A stretch of DNA of 64,000 nt, taken from NCBI GenBank assembly GCA_023231475.1, contig JALJEE010001982.1, positions 26,875-90,874 on the forward strand, written 5' to 3'. How positions within the stretch are numbered: the first letter of the stretch is position 1; each line of letters opens with the position of its first letter. The notes beneath the pieces were generated by a model. It was not told where the DNA came from and ran no database searches. It worked only from the letters and a program-made list of their open reading frames with translations. The DNA is from Seison nebaliae. Its lineage: Eukaryota; Rotifera; Pararotatoria; Seisonacea; Seisonidae. A program made the position numbers and the translations under genes. Positions 49,361 to 60,787 of the stretch are shown piece by piece.

Positions 49361-52300
49361 ATGGCGAAAGATCGCTTAGAAGCGTTGAAAGCTGCCGTTT
49401 CCATTTTATCTTTCTTCCTCCTCCTCCTTCTTCTATCATCTCATCCTCTCCTCCAAAGGCACAAGATGATGACGACGATGTCGATGATGTCGCCGTTACC
49501 ATGGACGCTGGTGGCTACATGGAAGATTTCTTCCAAGAAGTCGAAGGAATCAGAACTAAAGTCAATCAAATTAATCAAAACGTCGAATTAGTCAAACGAG
49601 CTCATAGTAGTATACTATCCGCTCCTCAACCAGATGAACGTTAAAATTCTCGTATTCCACTTCCCCATCATCATTTGCCCATTTGCAGGAGTGAAACAAG
49701 ATCTGGAACAGAGGATGTCTGATATCAAACGAACGGCAAATCAAGTTCGTCAGAAATTGAAAGGTAATTTTTCTAACATTCTCATAATCTCATTTTTTTT
49801 TTCATTTAAATTCTTCATTTATATTCTTCATTTTCATTAACAATCCTAACATTCTTTTCACTAATCAGCCATGGAAGCAAGAATAGAACAAACTGAACAA
49901 GAATCATCAGCATCAGCTGATCTCCGAATCAGAAAATCTCAGGTAATATTTCTTCTCAGTTTTTCTCATTTTATTAGAAATTCATTTTATTATCATTCCA
50001 TTTTATTATCATTTGAAAAAGAAAAAAATTCTTTCAATCATTTTCTTATCCTAACCGATATTCTCTTCCATCATCTCTTCCAAATATCACATAATTTTCA
50101 CTTTTTATGGAGAGAAGGTTGTTATGCACAGATTGTTGCACATGAAGCGACCGGAGTACCAACCGCTCAAATAAAAGCAATGAAATCCACGGTATTCTTC
50201 TTAACTAATCTTCCCATTTTCTTTTCTTTCCTTTTCTTTTCTTTTCAGTTTCACATTTAAATTTTATTTCCAATTCTCATAAGAATTTCAAGAGAATATT
50301 TCCATTTTCTACATTTATTTATTCGACGAATTTAAAATAGAAAATAATTTTTTTTTTCTTTTTTGTTATCTCCATTATTTGAAGCATGCAACGTTATCCA
50401 GACAATTTATCGAAGTTATGCACAGTTACAATGTTGCACAAGTCGATTATCGAGAGCGTTGTAAAGCTCGGATCCAACGTCAACTTGAAATGAGTGCGTC
50501 ATTTTTTCTAACTTATTCTAAGTCTTCTTATTTTCCTTCGCTATAAATAACGCTTTATTCTCCGTTTACTAATTCCCCTTTTCTTATTGTGCTAATAACC
50601 AGACTGATGGTGACGGAGAGGGGGTAGTGATAGTTGTAGTGAATCGTTAATTTTCTTTCCTTTTAATGTTCAGTTGTTTCCGTTCTCATCGTGGTAGTTG
50701 TGATTCATTTTTTGCCGGATAGTATAATATGATGGTGAAAAGTTTGACGGAAAGTATGAAGCATTACGACGAAGTGCAGATCGCTTTCCGAACTCATACG
50801 AAAAGACTTTTAATGCAACAGCTTGCCACTAGTTAGTTTGTCAACCACTTCTTTTCCACCCTCCACACACACACACACACAAAAATGCGTCTTCAATTAT
50901 TTTTATCTGGTGATTATTCTTTCTTGCTTGCACAAACATTTTTGGTGATATCTTCCTGTAATTATCTTCCATGATTATTTTCTATTTCATTTCTAATTCT
51001 TTTTTTTTGGTGACGACTTTTAGCTGGGAAAGTGACAAACAATGACGAAATTGAAGATATGTTGGAGAAAGGAACGCCCAACGTATTTATTGATGGAGTT
51101 AAATTAGTTCGAACTTTCTTTCTATTTTTATCCAACAGATTATCATCGATACACAACAAGCGAAACAAACATTGAAAGATATTACTGATCGACATGAAGA
51201 CATTATGAAATTGGAAACGTCGATTCGAGAACTACACGAAATGTTCACGGACATGGCCACTCTAGTCGAAAGTCAAGTTCATCTTCCAATTCGATTTTTC
51301 AACAATTCACAATTTTCAATTGGAAATTTCAGGGAGAAATGATCGATCGTATCGAATTCAATGTAGATCACGCTGTCAACTATATCAATTCAGCGAAAGC
51401 GGATACGAAAACCGCCGTCAAATATCAAAGCGCAGCGAGGAAAGTTTGTAGGAATTTCTCATCAACCATTTTATGTAACTATTGTGTTCTATGTGTTTAA
51501 TGTATTCGTTCATTGTGTTCTACTCCACCAGTTGTGTTCTCTAACATCTACTCACTTTTTTTCTGCTTTCTTCAGTTAACAGTCCAATTAGCTTCCTCTC
51601 CTTATCATTTCGTAGTTTTTCTTCATTCTTCAATTATCCACATTCATCGATCATTGTTATGATCGGATTTTCATGAAATGAAAATTATTATTGGGATAAT
51701 TAGAAAAGTGCCTTAAATGGACATCTTTCCATTCCATCAATGCGATTTGTGGAAAATGGAAAACAGTGGACGATCAGGGAGCGAATTGTGCGAATTCCCA
51801 CTCTAACACACAATATGTTACAATTTAACATCTTCTTCAACCTTAGATAACACCACCATTTATCATCGATATCTTACACCGGCGTAAGATGAAGAAGAAG
51901 CAGAATATATCATCACGAAGAATTTATTAATAACTAATCGTCAATAGTAGCAGCTATTGCAGTCGTCATCTCTCTAGGTACATTTTCCTTCCTTCCTTCC
52001 TTCCTTCCTTCCTTCAATCCTCTCAAGCGATTTGATGTGAATATGGATATGCTAGAACATTCGATTATTTACTCTCTGCTTCACCACCATGATCTGTCGA
52101 TGCTTAACTAACTCTCATAACGCTTCTCCAACGATTCATTCATTTTCTTTCGACGGACGACGAACATCTTCAATTCGATTCGATAAATACATTCGATTTC
52201 GATGCATTCATGAATGGGATAGGATCCTTCTCCACATTTATACTTTTATTTATCCTCTCAACTCTCATATTATCTTCCATTTCTTATGAATATAGAAATA

Positions 52301-53845
52301 TATGATCATTGGTGGAATAGCTATTGCTGTCATTCTTATTATCATCATCATTGTTCTTGCTACTAGATGAACATCATCAATAGAATCATTCCAATCTCAT
52401 CAATATTATTATCATCATCATCATTCCAATGTCATTCCAATATCAGCATCATTATTCCAATATTATCAACATTATTATTATTATTATTATTATCATCAGC
52501 ATTCCAATCTCATCGTAAAGATCTATATTCAAATATCATTCAAATCATTCCAACTTAATCGATAAAGACATCAAAATCTATTCGTCAATATAAATATAAA
52601 TATATATATATATATATGAACAGTCAATTCTATAAGTCATTACATTTATTTCAATTCATCGCGAACCTCTTCCAGAAACGACACACAACAACAACAAAAA
52701 TGGTCATCGGTCATTTTCTTCAAAGAATTTTTCGTTTAATTTAATTTATATATTCAGTTCAATTCAGTTCAACTATCCTCTCCAATCAACACAATAATCC
52801 AATTTACTTCTTCTCGATAATCATTACATCTTTCTCTTCTTCTCATTCATAGAAACGATTGGTCTTTATCGGCTTCTCTCTAATTGTCACTGGAATTATT
52901 ATAATTATTATAGTCTCCAAATTCCTTTGATTGTTTGTGGGTGAGAGACAATTCCTCATCTACATCGATATTCATGCTTTCTCAACTAATCTTACATTAA
53001 CCAGTCAAACATTGTTGTGAGAAGACTGTGATCCATCATCATTCCATTTCATTCGACATATTCTATTTTCACAAACTCCACAAATTTCCACTGAATCCAA
53101 TTCACAATTTCTCACTACCCACCCACCCCTCTAAAACTAATCGATTGAATAAGGAAAACATTACACTCTTCAACGCATTGATGAAATACTAGATTGTGAA
53201 ACAATTGAGAAGAATAAAAATCTGATCATTATCGAACGATGAAAGAAATAAGAAAAATCAGTTTTTAAAAAATACCATCAAATCACCACACATACACACA
53301 CATAGACATATCTCTGTTAATCTTATTATTCCTGCAAAACTATATGCCTTGCACCGGTGCATCTCAACGAAAACATCTGCAATCTCCTTCTTCCCAACAC
53401 ACACACACACAGAACTCAAAATTAAGAAATTGGGAAAGAATATTTTTTCTCATTTCATTCCCTCGATTTGGATCTCATTCCAATTGTGTAACGTCTGTCA
53501 ACCAATTGATTAGTGATCAATTATTTAATCTATTTTCATTTCTGTAATCTACTTCTTCTCCCTTGTAATTAAATGAATCTTCTCCAAATATCTTCTCTCA
53601 TCAATTCATTCGTGGTATCAATTTTGGTACAGTGTTCGTGCAGTCTTTCTGCACTGTTAGTGCAATTCTTGTATTTAATGTGAATTTTATGCATTATTCG
53701 TTGTGTCAATTTTCCTTCATTCCAAAACCATATTAATATCATCCCAATATCGATCATTTTCTAGAAAAAGATAATAATGATGATCTGCCTTCTTGTTATC
53801 GTCGTTATTCTGGTAGCTTGGTTGGCATATTATTTTACTGGTTGA
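49361..53845 (+). CDS. Syntaxin-1-like t-SNARE with alternative exons
   Basis: Syntaxin 1 is the plasma-membrane Qa-SNARE that drives synaptic and secretory vesicle fusion. Constitutive exons are 49361-49396 ([12 protein letters not shown]), 49459-49639 ([16 protein letters not shown]), 49689-49763 ([16 protein letters not shown]), 49869-49942 (ADLRIRKSQ), 51024-51097, 51139-51276 ([19 protein letters not shown]) and 51333-51443 ([20 protein letters not shown] to KYQSAARK). The last three carry the SNARE motif, whose zero-layer Gln lies in [12 protein letters not shown]. One of two helix-Hc exons (50385-50493 or 50723-50831) fills the central gap. One of three membrane-anchor exons (52296, 52853 or 53765) ends the protein. 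Usual length of about 290 residues. Introns are GT-AG, mostly 40-110 nt in the 5' half but long around the alternative exons. Confidence 0.95.
50132..50191 (+). other. Candidate 60-nt in-frame cassette exon of syntaxin
   Basis: Inside the 442-nt intron between RIRKSQ and the Hc exon lies a 60-nt open segment flanked by AG and GT. It is phase 0 at both ends and encodes [20 protein letters not shown]. Its base composition is much richer in GC than the surrounding intron. Inclusion would add 20 residues just before helix Hc without a frame change. Syntaxins of other animals go directly from RIRKTQ to HSTLSRKF, so this would be an insertion specific to this lineage. Confidence 0.4.
50385..50493 (+). 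other. Syntaxin exon 5A (canonical helix Hc)
   Basis: 109 nt (36 codons plus one base) with acceptor AG at 50383-50384 and donor GTGCGT. It encodes the canonical Hc segment: HATLSRQ, then [20 protein letters not shown], then ARIQRQLEM. This matches the highly conserved syntaxin-1 block almost residue for residue. Confidence 0.92.
50723..50831 (+). other. Syntaxin exon 5B (divergent duplicate of helix Hc)
   Basis: Again exactly 109 nt, same phases, acceptor AG at 50721-50722 and donor GTTAGT. Positions 8-27 read [20 protein letters not shown], aligned without gaps to exon 5A (shared M12, Y15, Q19, R23, K27, Q33, L34). Both exons end on the first base of the same codon, so including both would shift the frame. 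That implies mutually exclusive use. Confidence 0.85.
52296..52370 (+). other. Syntaxin terminal exon with membrane anchor 1
   Basis: An AG acceptor at 52294-52295 is followed by AAA (Lys) and a 24-codon frame, [12 protein letters not shown] then a run of Ile ending VLATR, stop TGA 52368-52370. It supplies a single C-terminal membrane span with basic flank in phase with the ...AARK end at 51443. Confidence 0.8.
52853..52930 (+). other. Syntaxin terminal exon with membrane anchor 2
   Basis: An AG acceptor at 52851-52852, then [14 protein letters not shown], an Ile run and IVSKFL with stop TGA 52928-52930. Same phase and basic start as the other two anchors but a different hydrophobic core. 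Confidence 0.8.
53765..53845 (+). other. Syntaxin terminal exon with membrane anchor 3
   Basis: An AG acceptor at 53763-53764, then [20 protein letters not shown] and AYYFTG, stop TGA 53843-53845. The KKI-M-M start is closest to the canonical syntaxin-1 anchor (K-K-I-M-I-I-I-C-C-V). This is probably the ancestral terminal exon, placed last after two shorter-range alternatives. Confidence 0.85.
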
Positions 53846-55081
53846 TCATCACATTAACAATAAGAACAACAATCATAAACATGCAAATATCATTCATTCT
53901 TCCTCTCACACTCTTGGAAAGTTTTATCATCGATTAACATCGAGATCAATTGTTCGATAATCGATTGATAGTTATCGATTAGATTGATTAATCCTCCTCC
54001 ACTAAATGAATGAAATTTTTGTGATTATTTATAAATATTTCTTTCGGTTCTAATTTATTCTCTCATTCTATCTCATTCTATCTCATTCTATCCTTCCCCT
54101 TCCTCTCCCCTCTAACCACCATTTCATATATTAATCTTTGAAGAGTAGACATTTTATTTTCCCAAACATAAAAAACAATTATTCCTCTTTTCACATCCAA
54201 ATACAATCCATAAATATGCACTCCTTTTATATGTAACATTCATATTTTTTCTCCTATTCGACTTCTTCACTCACTTTCTCCTGAAAAAAACAAACACCTT
54301 CCAAACGTGAAATTTTATCGTTTCTATAACCATCTATAACCATCTATAACTTTCTATATTCCCGTCACGAATTTTCACTTTTTTTCCCTATCCGATCTTT
54401 TTTCTTCTACTTTTGTACACATCATTCTCAATTGCCATCAATTCTTTAAAAAAAAAAACTGCCGAAAGATAGTTATAAATTTTCGCTTTCTTCTTTTCTC
54501 TCTTCGTTCGACTGACGAGAATATATTCGTTTTCTTTTTGTGTGGAAGTCGTCTCATTTCTTTTTTCTTATGTCATCCGAATATTCTCCTCAATTCCATG
54601 AATTGATTCCAATCCGTTTTATGGAAATGAGAATGATTTTTACACTTTTTACACAAAACAAAAAAAACACTTTTGTCTGTTAATTCTTACCACAATTTTG
54701 TTACACACAATTTTTAGAAATTGATCAATATGGATTAATTCGGATAAACACATTTCTTATTATCAATCGAAATAAAAGAAACTCAAAAGAAATTACTCGA
54801 ATAAATTTAATGGAAGAAAAAGAAGTTTTTAGAAGTGTTTAGAAAAATTTTTATTTCAATAAAAATTATTTTAACGGAAAATTTCGTGATTCTTGCAAAA
54901 AAGGAAATGTACATAAATTGTCAAACATTTAAAAAGGAGGAAAACAACAACAGAAAATGTTCTCTTAATTCGAAAATAAGATAAAATAAATAATATTGAT
55001 TGAAGTGGAGAGAGTGTCAAACACATCCCGTGTGATCGATAAATTATTTGTTTAACTAAAAATCAACTGAAATGAAACAAT
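53846..55081. other. 3' flank of syntaxin and convergent spacer
   Basis: About 1.2 kb between the distal syntaxin stop and the stop of the bromodomain gene. It is probably mostly syntaxin 3' UTR. It contains three copies of TCATTCTATC (about 54063-54092) and a doubled TAACCATCTA (about 54328-54350). No exon was recognised. Confidence 0.45.
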
Positions 55082-56935
55082 TTAATTTTCTTCTTTTATT
55101 CTGCTCTTGGTGATGATGGGTGATGACATCGACATTCCTGCACTCTTTATTTGGCTTGTTCGATGATTTGATTTCCTTAGGAATTTTGGATGGATATCGA
55201 AATTTTGAAGAAATATCGATTGTTCTCCGAACATTCGTTCCAATGTAAAATTGGGAAATATATCTTTCAATCGTTGAATGAGGAAGATCATAACTCGATC
55301 ATCAATTTTGTCCATTAGCTCATCATCAATAATCGATTGGTCGTCACGTTCCAATGTGATATCACTTTCTGACTTGATGGTTTTAGGAACATTATTTTTT
55401 TGGAGAAATGGAAGAATTTCTTTAATCTTCCTATGTTCAGTTCTCATTGTCGAATAATTGTTAGTGAATTGGCGAGCGTGTATATGATAATAGTCGTCTA
55501 AAAAACCAAAATTCTTCCGAGTAAATATCATTCGAATGAGACTCCGCAAATACACGTACATGTGAACGCTGCCAAACATTTCTATGAAATAACTTCGAAG
55601 CGGTTCATTCAAATGATAATAATTCATTAAATGACGCAATTCATATGATAATTTGCAATTGGCATAATTGAAACTTTGTCGATTGGCAAAATTTGATGAT
55701 TTCTTCACATTCTCCCTTTCTTTCTCTTTCTTTTCTTCTTTTTTCCAATATCCGTTATTGAATGGTCCATTCACAACAAATAATAATTTTTCTTGATTCA
55801 TCCTTTCCATTTGTTGGTGTTGAGGCACATTACGAAAATGGTCAATACTTCGTTTTGCATACCATCCGAATGGATTTGGAGATGAGATATTGTTGTCGAA
55901 ATCGACTAAATTTATCGGTTTCCTCATCAAATATTCATTCGCTACATTCTCCTCTCGCAATTTCCTCCTTTCCATTTTCCAGTTAATGATTCTCATGTCC
56001 AATTTATCCTCGATATCGAGATGGTGAGATGATTTCCGTTTTCGATGAGTTCGCACGAGATTATGAACTTGAAATTTTTGATCTGTTCCGATGAATCCGA
56101 TTGGCAATGTCTGTCCATCGATTGATGAATGGACGAAATTATGGAGATTTTCAGCTGCTTTATTTTTCGCTTCACTGATGGATTTGATCATGACAATTTC
56201 TTTCTTCTTCTCATATGCTAAATACGAATTATTATTATAAGAATTATCAGTTTGTAGATCAATTAATGAATCATCATCATCACTTCCCAATTGATGATGA
56301 TTATTATTATTATTATTATTAATATTATTATTATTATTATTATTATTCGTATTGAGATTGTGTCTCAATTGTTTTTGTCTTGCACGTTGTAATAACATCG
56401 ACTCGTCAACAGGAAAACCTAATTGTTCACCAGTTAAACTGGCGAATGCAATTAATCGATTATAACAACTCAATAATCGTTTCTCTTGGAAGTAAGCTAG
56501 ACCACGATTCAACAACTTTTGCGCCTCCTGATAATAGATGGTATGTGGTCCGTTGAACATTAGACAATTGTCACACATTAAACGGAAATCATCTTCGTAT
56601 TGTTTGATGGTGGAATAATGTTTAGATTCGATTTGTTTCTTCATCGTCGAAAAATCCATCGGATTCTTTATGACCACATAATAATTCGGTGCAATTTTCG
56701 TATCAACCGGTTCACGGAAAAACCGTTGACCATCCAACATCACTAAATGATCATGAAGATAATTGAGAGCATTCGACAAATTCTTTGCTAATTGATTCTC
56801 TTTTCTCTTCGTTCTCTTCAACTGTTCTCTCATTTGTCCGTCGTTTATTAGTGTCGTTGACGACGAAGCAGATGATGACGGGTGATGATGTATGGGAGAA
56901 CCTTGAGATACATGAGAGTTATCAATTAATGTCAT
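55082..56935 (-). CDS. BRD7/BRD9-like bromodomain protein
   Basis: A single exon of 617 codons. BRD7 and BRD9 are bromodomain subunits of SWI/SNF (PBAF and non-canonical BAF) remodelling complexes that read acetyl-lysine. The bromodomain spans about residues 48-150: FFREPVDTKIAPNYYVVIKN with PMDFSTMKKQI in the ZA region, and MCDNCLMFNGPHTIYYQEAQ, in which N128 is the acetyl-lysine-binding Asn, as in the BRD7/9 Y/F-N-x-P-x-T-I-Y-Y block. After it come a helix and an Asn-rich linker (about residues 197-215, encoded by ATT repeats at 56289-56349). A long charged C-terminal region follows that may correspond to the DUF3512 domain. The paralogue is not resolved and is weakly conserved past the bromodomain. 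Confidence 0.82.
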   Translation of the reverse strand: MTLIDNSHVSQGSPIHHHPSSSASSSTTLINDGQMREQLKRTKRKENQLAKNLSNALNYLHDHLVMLDGQRFFREPVDTKIAPNYYVVIKNPMDFSTMKKQIESKHYSTIKQYEDDFRLMCDNCLMFNGPHTIYYQEAQKLLNRGLAYFQEKRLLSCYNRLIAFASLTGEQLGFPVDESMLLQRARQKQLRHNLNTNNNNNNNNINNNNNNNHHQLGSDDDDSLIDLQTDNSYNNNSYLAYEKKKEIVMIKSISEAKNKAAENLHNFVHSSIDGQTLPIGFIGTDQKFQVHNLVRTHRKRKSSHHLDIEDKLDMRIINWKMERRKLREENVANEYLMRKPINLVDFDNNISSPNPFGWYAKRSIDHFRNVPQHQQMERMNQEKLLFVVNGPFNNGYWKKEEKKEKERENVKKSSNFANRQSFNYANCKLSYELRHLMNYYHLNEPLRSYFIEMFGSVHMYVYLRSLIRMIFTRKNFGFLDDYYHIHARQFTNNYSTMRTEHRKIKEILPFLQKNNVPKTIKSESDITLERDDQSIIDDELMDKIDDRVMIFLIQRLKDIFPNFTLERMFGEQSIFLQNFDIHPKFLRKSNHRTSQIKSAGMSMSSPIITKSRIKEEN

Positions 56936-57770
56936 TATCTCTCTCTCTCACACACACAAACACACACAAACACACGGAGGTTCTCTTTCTTTTGAGATTT
57001 GAATTTTCTTTCTGAAATTTCACATTAAAAATTAGGAAAAAAAAAATTTTTTCATATTCCTACTAATTTATTAGATTCATTTACACTTGACATGTGCGTG
57101 TGGGAAGGTGTGGGACAATTTAAAAAATTTATTTTCTCTTCTTCCCCTTTTTCGCTGTAAGTGAAGTGTGTGAAAAGGATGAGCTTGTCATTTGAATGGA
57201 ACAATCTCTCTCTCTCTACACAAATAGAGAATTGTTAAGTGAAGTGTGGAGGAAAATAGAAATGAAATAGGACGAAAAAGGAAGAGAATAAAGAAAACAT
57301 TTCTCAAGATGATGTTTAATTTGATGAATTTATATGAGAAAAGATTAACTGAAAGAAGACGAACGGTTAGTAGTTTTAAGGAAGATGATTTATATGAAAA
57401 TATGATTTCAAGGACATTCTCTAAAATTTCACGTTACTCAATTACTCACCTCAATTAGTTGGAGAGGAGAAGAGATTATACTAAATCGAATGTTACAGGA
57501 AAAAAAAATGGAATTCATTCACAAGTGAAATGGATCTATGATTGGAGAGAGATTTCTCAACTATTTCCCTTCTTTCTTTTCTCCTTTTTCTTCTCGTTAG
57601 TTTCTTCTTTCTCACTCACCATTTCCATGTTCTCCTTTTATCAATCCAAATTGTTTTCTCCTTCAGTCAATTCAATTCTTTCCTCAAATTTTCAATTTGA
57701 ATCTCCTAATTTCTTTTCTTTCATTTATCTCATTCACGACCAGAAATAACATTAGTAAAGTTAAGAGGAG
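56936..57770. other. Divergent intergenic region, bromodomain gene and SMG6
   Basis: About 830 bp holding both promoters. A TC/CA-rich tract (56938-56976) abuts the bromodomain start. Two short plus-strand frames could be upstream SMG6 exons. The first contains MMFNLMNLYEKRLTERRRT before a GTTAGT donor at 57367. The second follows an AG at about 57459 and contains RRRDYTKSNVTGKKNGIHSQ. I could not link them cleanly to the main frame at 57771. Confidence 0.35.
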
Positions 57771-60749
57771 ATGAGAGAAGTGGATGAGAATGATTTATGT
57801 GAATTAACATCTTTATTCGACGCACTCAATTCCCAATTTGATGAGATACGTGACGAACAATTGACAAATGAGATCCAATGGATTTACAAACGAATTTTCT
57901 ACAATTCCTTCACATGGAAAGCATCGACGATGATGGCTGAGACGATTAGTATTCCACAAATCGCTCGAAAGATCCATCACATCTTCTCCAATCGTCATTC
58001 ACCGTTTAATCGATGTGCTTGCTCAAAATTCCTGATAATGGAAAATCGACGGAAATTATTGAGTGGAATTGACGAGATTAATTGTCGATTCGATTGGAAG
58101 GATGTAGATTTGTTGGAGAGTGTAGAGAATGAATATCATCATCGTTTAGATGAGAATAATAAGAATAATAATAATCAAATTCACATTCTCCAACGCAAAC
58201 CATTACCCATTTCAGTTTGTGAGAGGATTCAAATGAAAACATCAACTCCGATGATTGTAGAGAAGAATCCGTTAGATGAGTTAAATGAATTATTGAAAGA
58301 GATTCATCAAAATCATTTGACGAATAAACGTCTGAGAAGAATATTTGAATTGAGGTTCCCTTTTATCATTTTTCTCATTTTTCAATTTGTTTTCCAGGAG
58401 AATTTTAGAGAAAAGATTTCTAATGAAATTATTAGATCATTCTAATCATCAAACGGCAACGAGTTTATGGAGAAATTGTTTCTATAACATTTATCGAACA
58501 TTTATTCAAATTCTACAAATTGGAACAATTGAAATGAGAAGAGAATTACGAGAGAATTTATTCCAATTTCTTTATTCAGCCAGAAATTTCTTCCGTGAAT
58601 TGATATGTCTAATTGAATATGATATTTATTGTCGATGGCGATTAGATCAGAATGATCGATTCATTTCATTGATTGATAATGATGATGTGGAGATGGATGA
58701 TCTTTATGCCAATTCGGTTTTATTCGTTTTAAATCATGTTCATCATTCACCATATATGAAAGATAAATGTCCATCATTAATTCATTCGAATCTCCTTCAA
58801 GTCTTCCTAACATGTCTGGGTGATATCGAACGATATTTATTATTTGTTAATGAATGTTATCGGAAAGTTGGAATGATGGAGAAAGAGAATATGACGAAAG
58901 AAGAAGCCATTCGTATTTATCGTCGAACTACTTATTTCCCATCATTGAAACAAGATTGCTTCTCTAAATTACTCGTTTTTCCAACAACCATTCTCAATAA
59001 ATGTTGTCTACAAATTAAAATGATTAATCGAATCAGAGCATCCATTGAAACAGATAAAGAAGAATTGGAGAAATTGGAAGGAGAAGATGGAAAAGTGTTA
59101 GAAAATCGTATTGATCATCATATGACTCAAATTGATGATCATGATGGACAATTGAAGAGTATGATGAATAATGTCCATAAGAGATTGGGAGGAATTGAGA
59201 AGAAGTTCTCTTCCATTCTATCAACATCTAATTTGGATATGAAAGTTTTTCCTCATCATTCAATCAAATTGCAGAAATGGGAAATTCCTCCAATATTTCG
59301 CACTCTCAAATCATCCAGTGATTGGTTACATGACGACGTGTTCAACATCGAAGAAATGGATGCAACAGAAACTTCATATTTGACTCAATTGAATGATGAG
59401 GAATTGAAAGATCGATTCGAATGTATTTTCCTTTTCGTCTTTGGGAAGATTGTGAGTAAAATTGACGTGGAGACATTTGTTGTTTCTCAATATTTTCTCT
59501 CACTCACTTTCGAACATGTACTCAAGAGAAAATTGTCTTGTTTGAATTCGATGGATTGGTGGGAGAATATTTTAAATCTTCTTACTTATATTCCATTTGC
59601 CGTTAGACAACATTCGAAAAATGATGAGAAATTGAAAGAGAATCTCCTCCAAAACTTCTGGTTGGCATTGTGCGAAATGTTGAAAGTGACGTTGAGGAAT
59701 GTACTCCACTATTTCCTCGATCGATTATTGCCACTCAATCAACAGAAGAATTTCAAAGAGGAAATTGCTAATTTCCAATTCGACAAATCAGTCGAAAGTC
59801 AACTCAAATTCATCAGAATCATCTTGTTTTGGTTATGTAGTGGCAAATTGGAAGATAATTGGCTCTACATTCTCACTGGCTATGGGAAAGTTAATACGGA
59901 TAAATTGATGATTCGAAAGAATTGTGAATTGATCGGTTGTCTGGTGGAATTGGGAAATATGTGTAAATTGTTGAGGAGGAAAGATTTGCTCATTCTCTCT
60001 TTCGACAGTCATAAAAGTGACATCGATTTATTAAATGAAAGTTTCTTGAGACAATCTAATTTGAACTTACTTCATTGTGAGGATGATATCATTCTCTCAA
60101 ATATTCTCAATTCCAATCATTCATTACACATTTCTGCTATCATCGATTTATCATCTGATCAATATCAATCTTCAAATAATAATAAAGAAGAAGAAAAACG
60201 AAGAGATATTGTTAATTTCTTTTTCTCTCTCTCAATAAATCTCATTTCAATTTTTTTAGAATTCACTTCAAAATATTTATCGACTTCGATCTATCCATTG
60301 GTTAATTGATGAATTGTCATTGGAGAAATATATCAACATCTTCCAAACGACAAACGAAGAACAATTGACGAATTGTGAAGAAGACGAACGTTTCCGTATA
60401 ATTCATCGATACTTATTGAAAGATAATGAATCAGTGTTCGGAGGTGAATCAATACATCCTATCAATTCTTCAACGTCACCAATCTGTCACAAAATCATCA
60501 ACGAACATTATAAGAGTACCGTTTCTTATCAACAAGAAATTCGGTTGAATGCCAATTCTGTTTTACTTGTCTGTCCCTTATATCTTGTCATCGATACGAA
60601 TTGTTTCATTCAAGATTTGGATTTGATCAGAAACTTATTCTCTTACAAATATTATCATATGATTGTACCAATTATGGGTTAGATTATTCCTCCTTTTTTC
60701 CATTCCTCATTTTAAATTCGTTTTTTTTTTTTTTGTTGGACCACAAACA

Positions 60750-60787
<38 letters not shown>

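Noticed and set aside
51999-52016. TTCC repeat in the long syntaxin intron
   Set aside because: Ordinary simple repeat in an intron.
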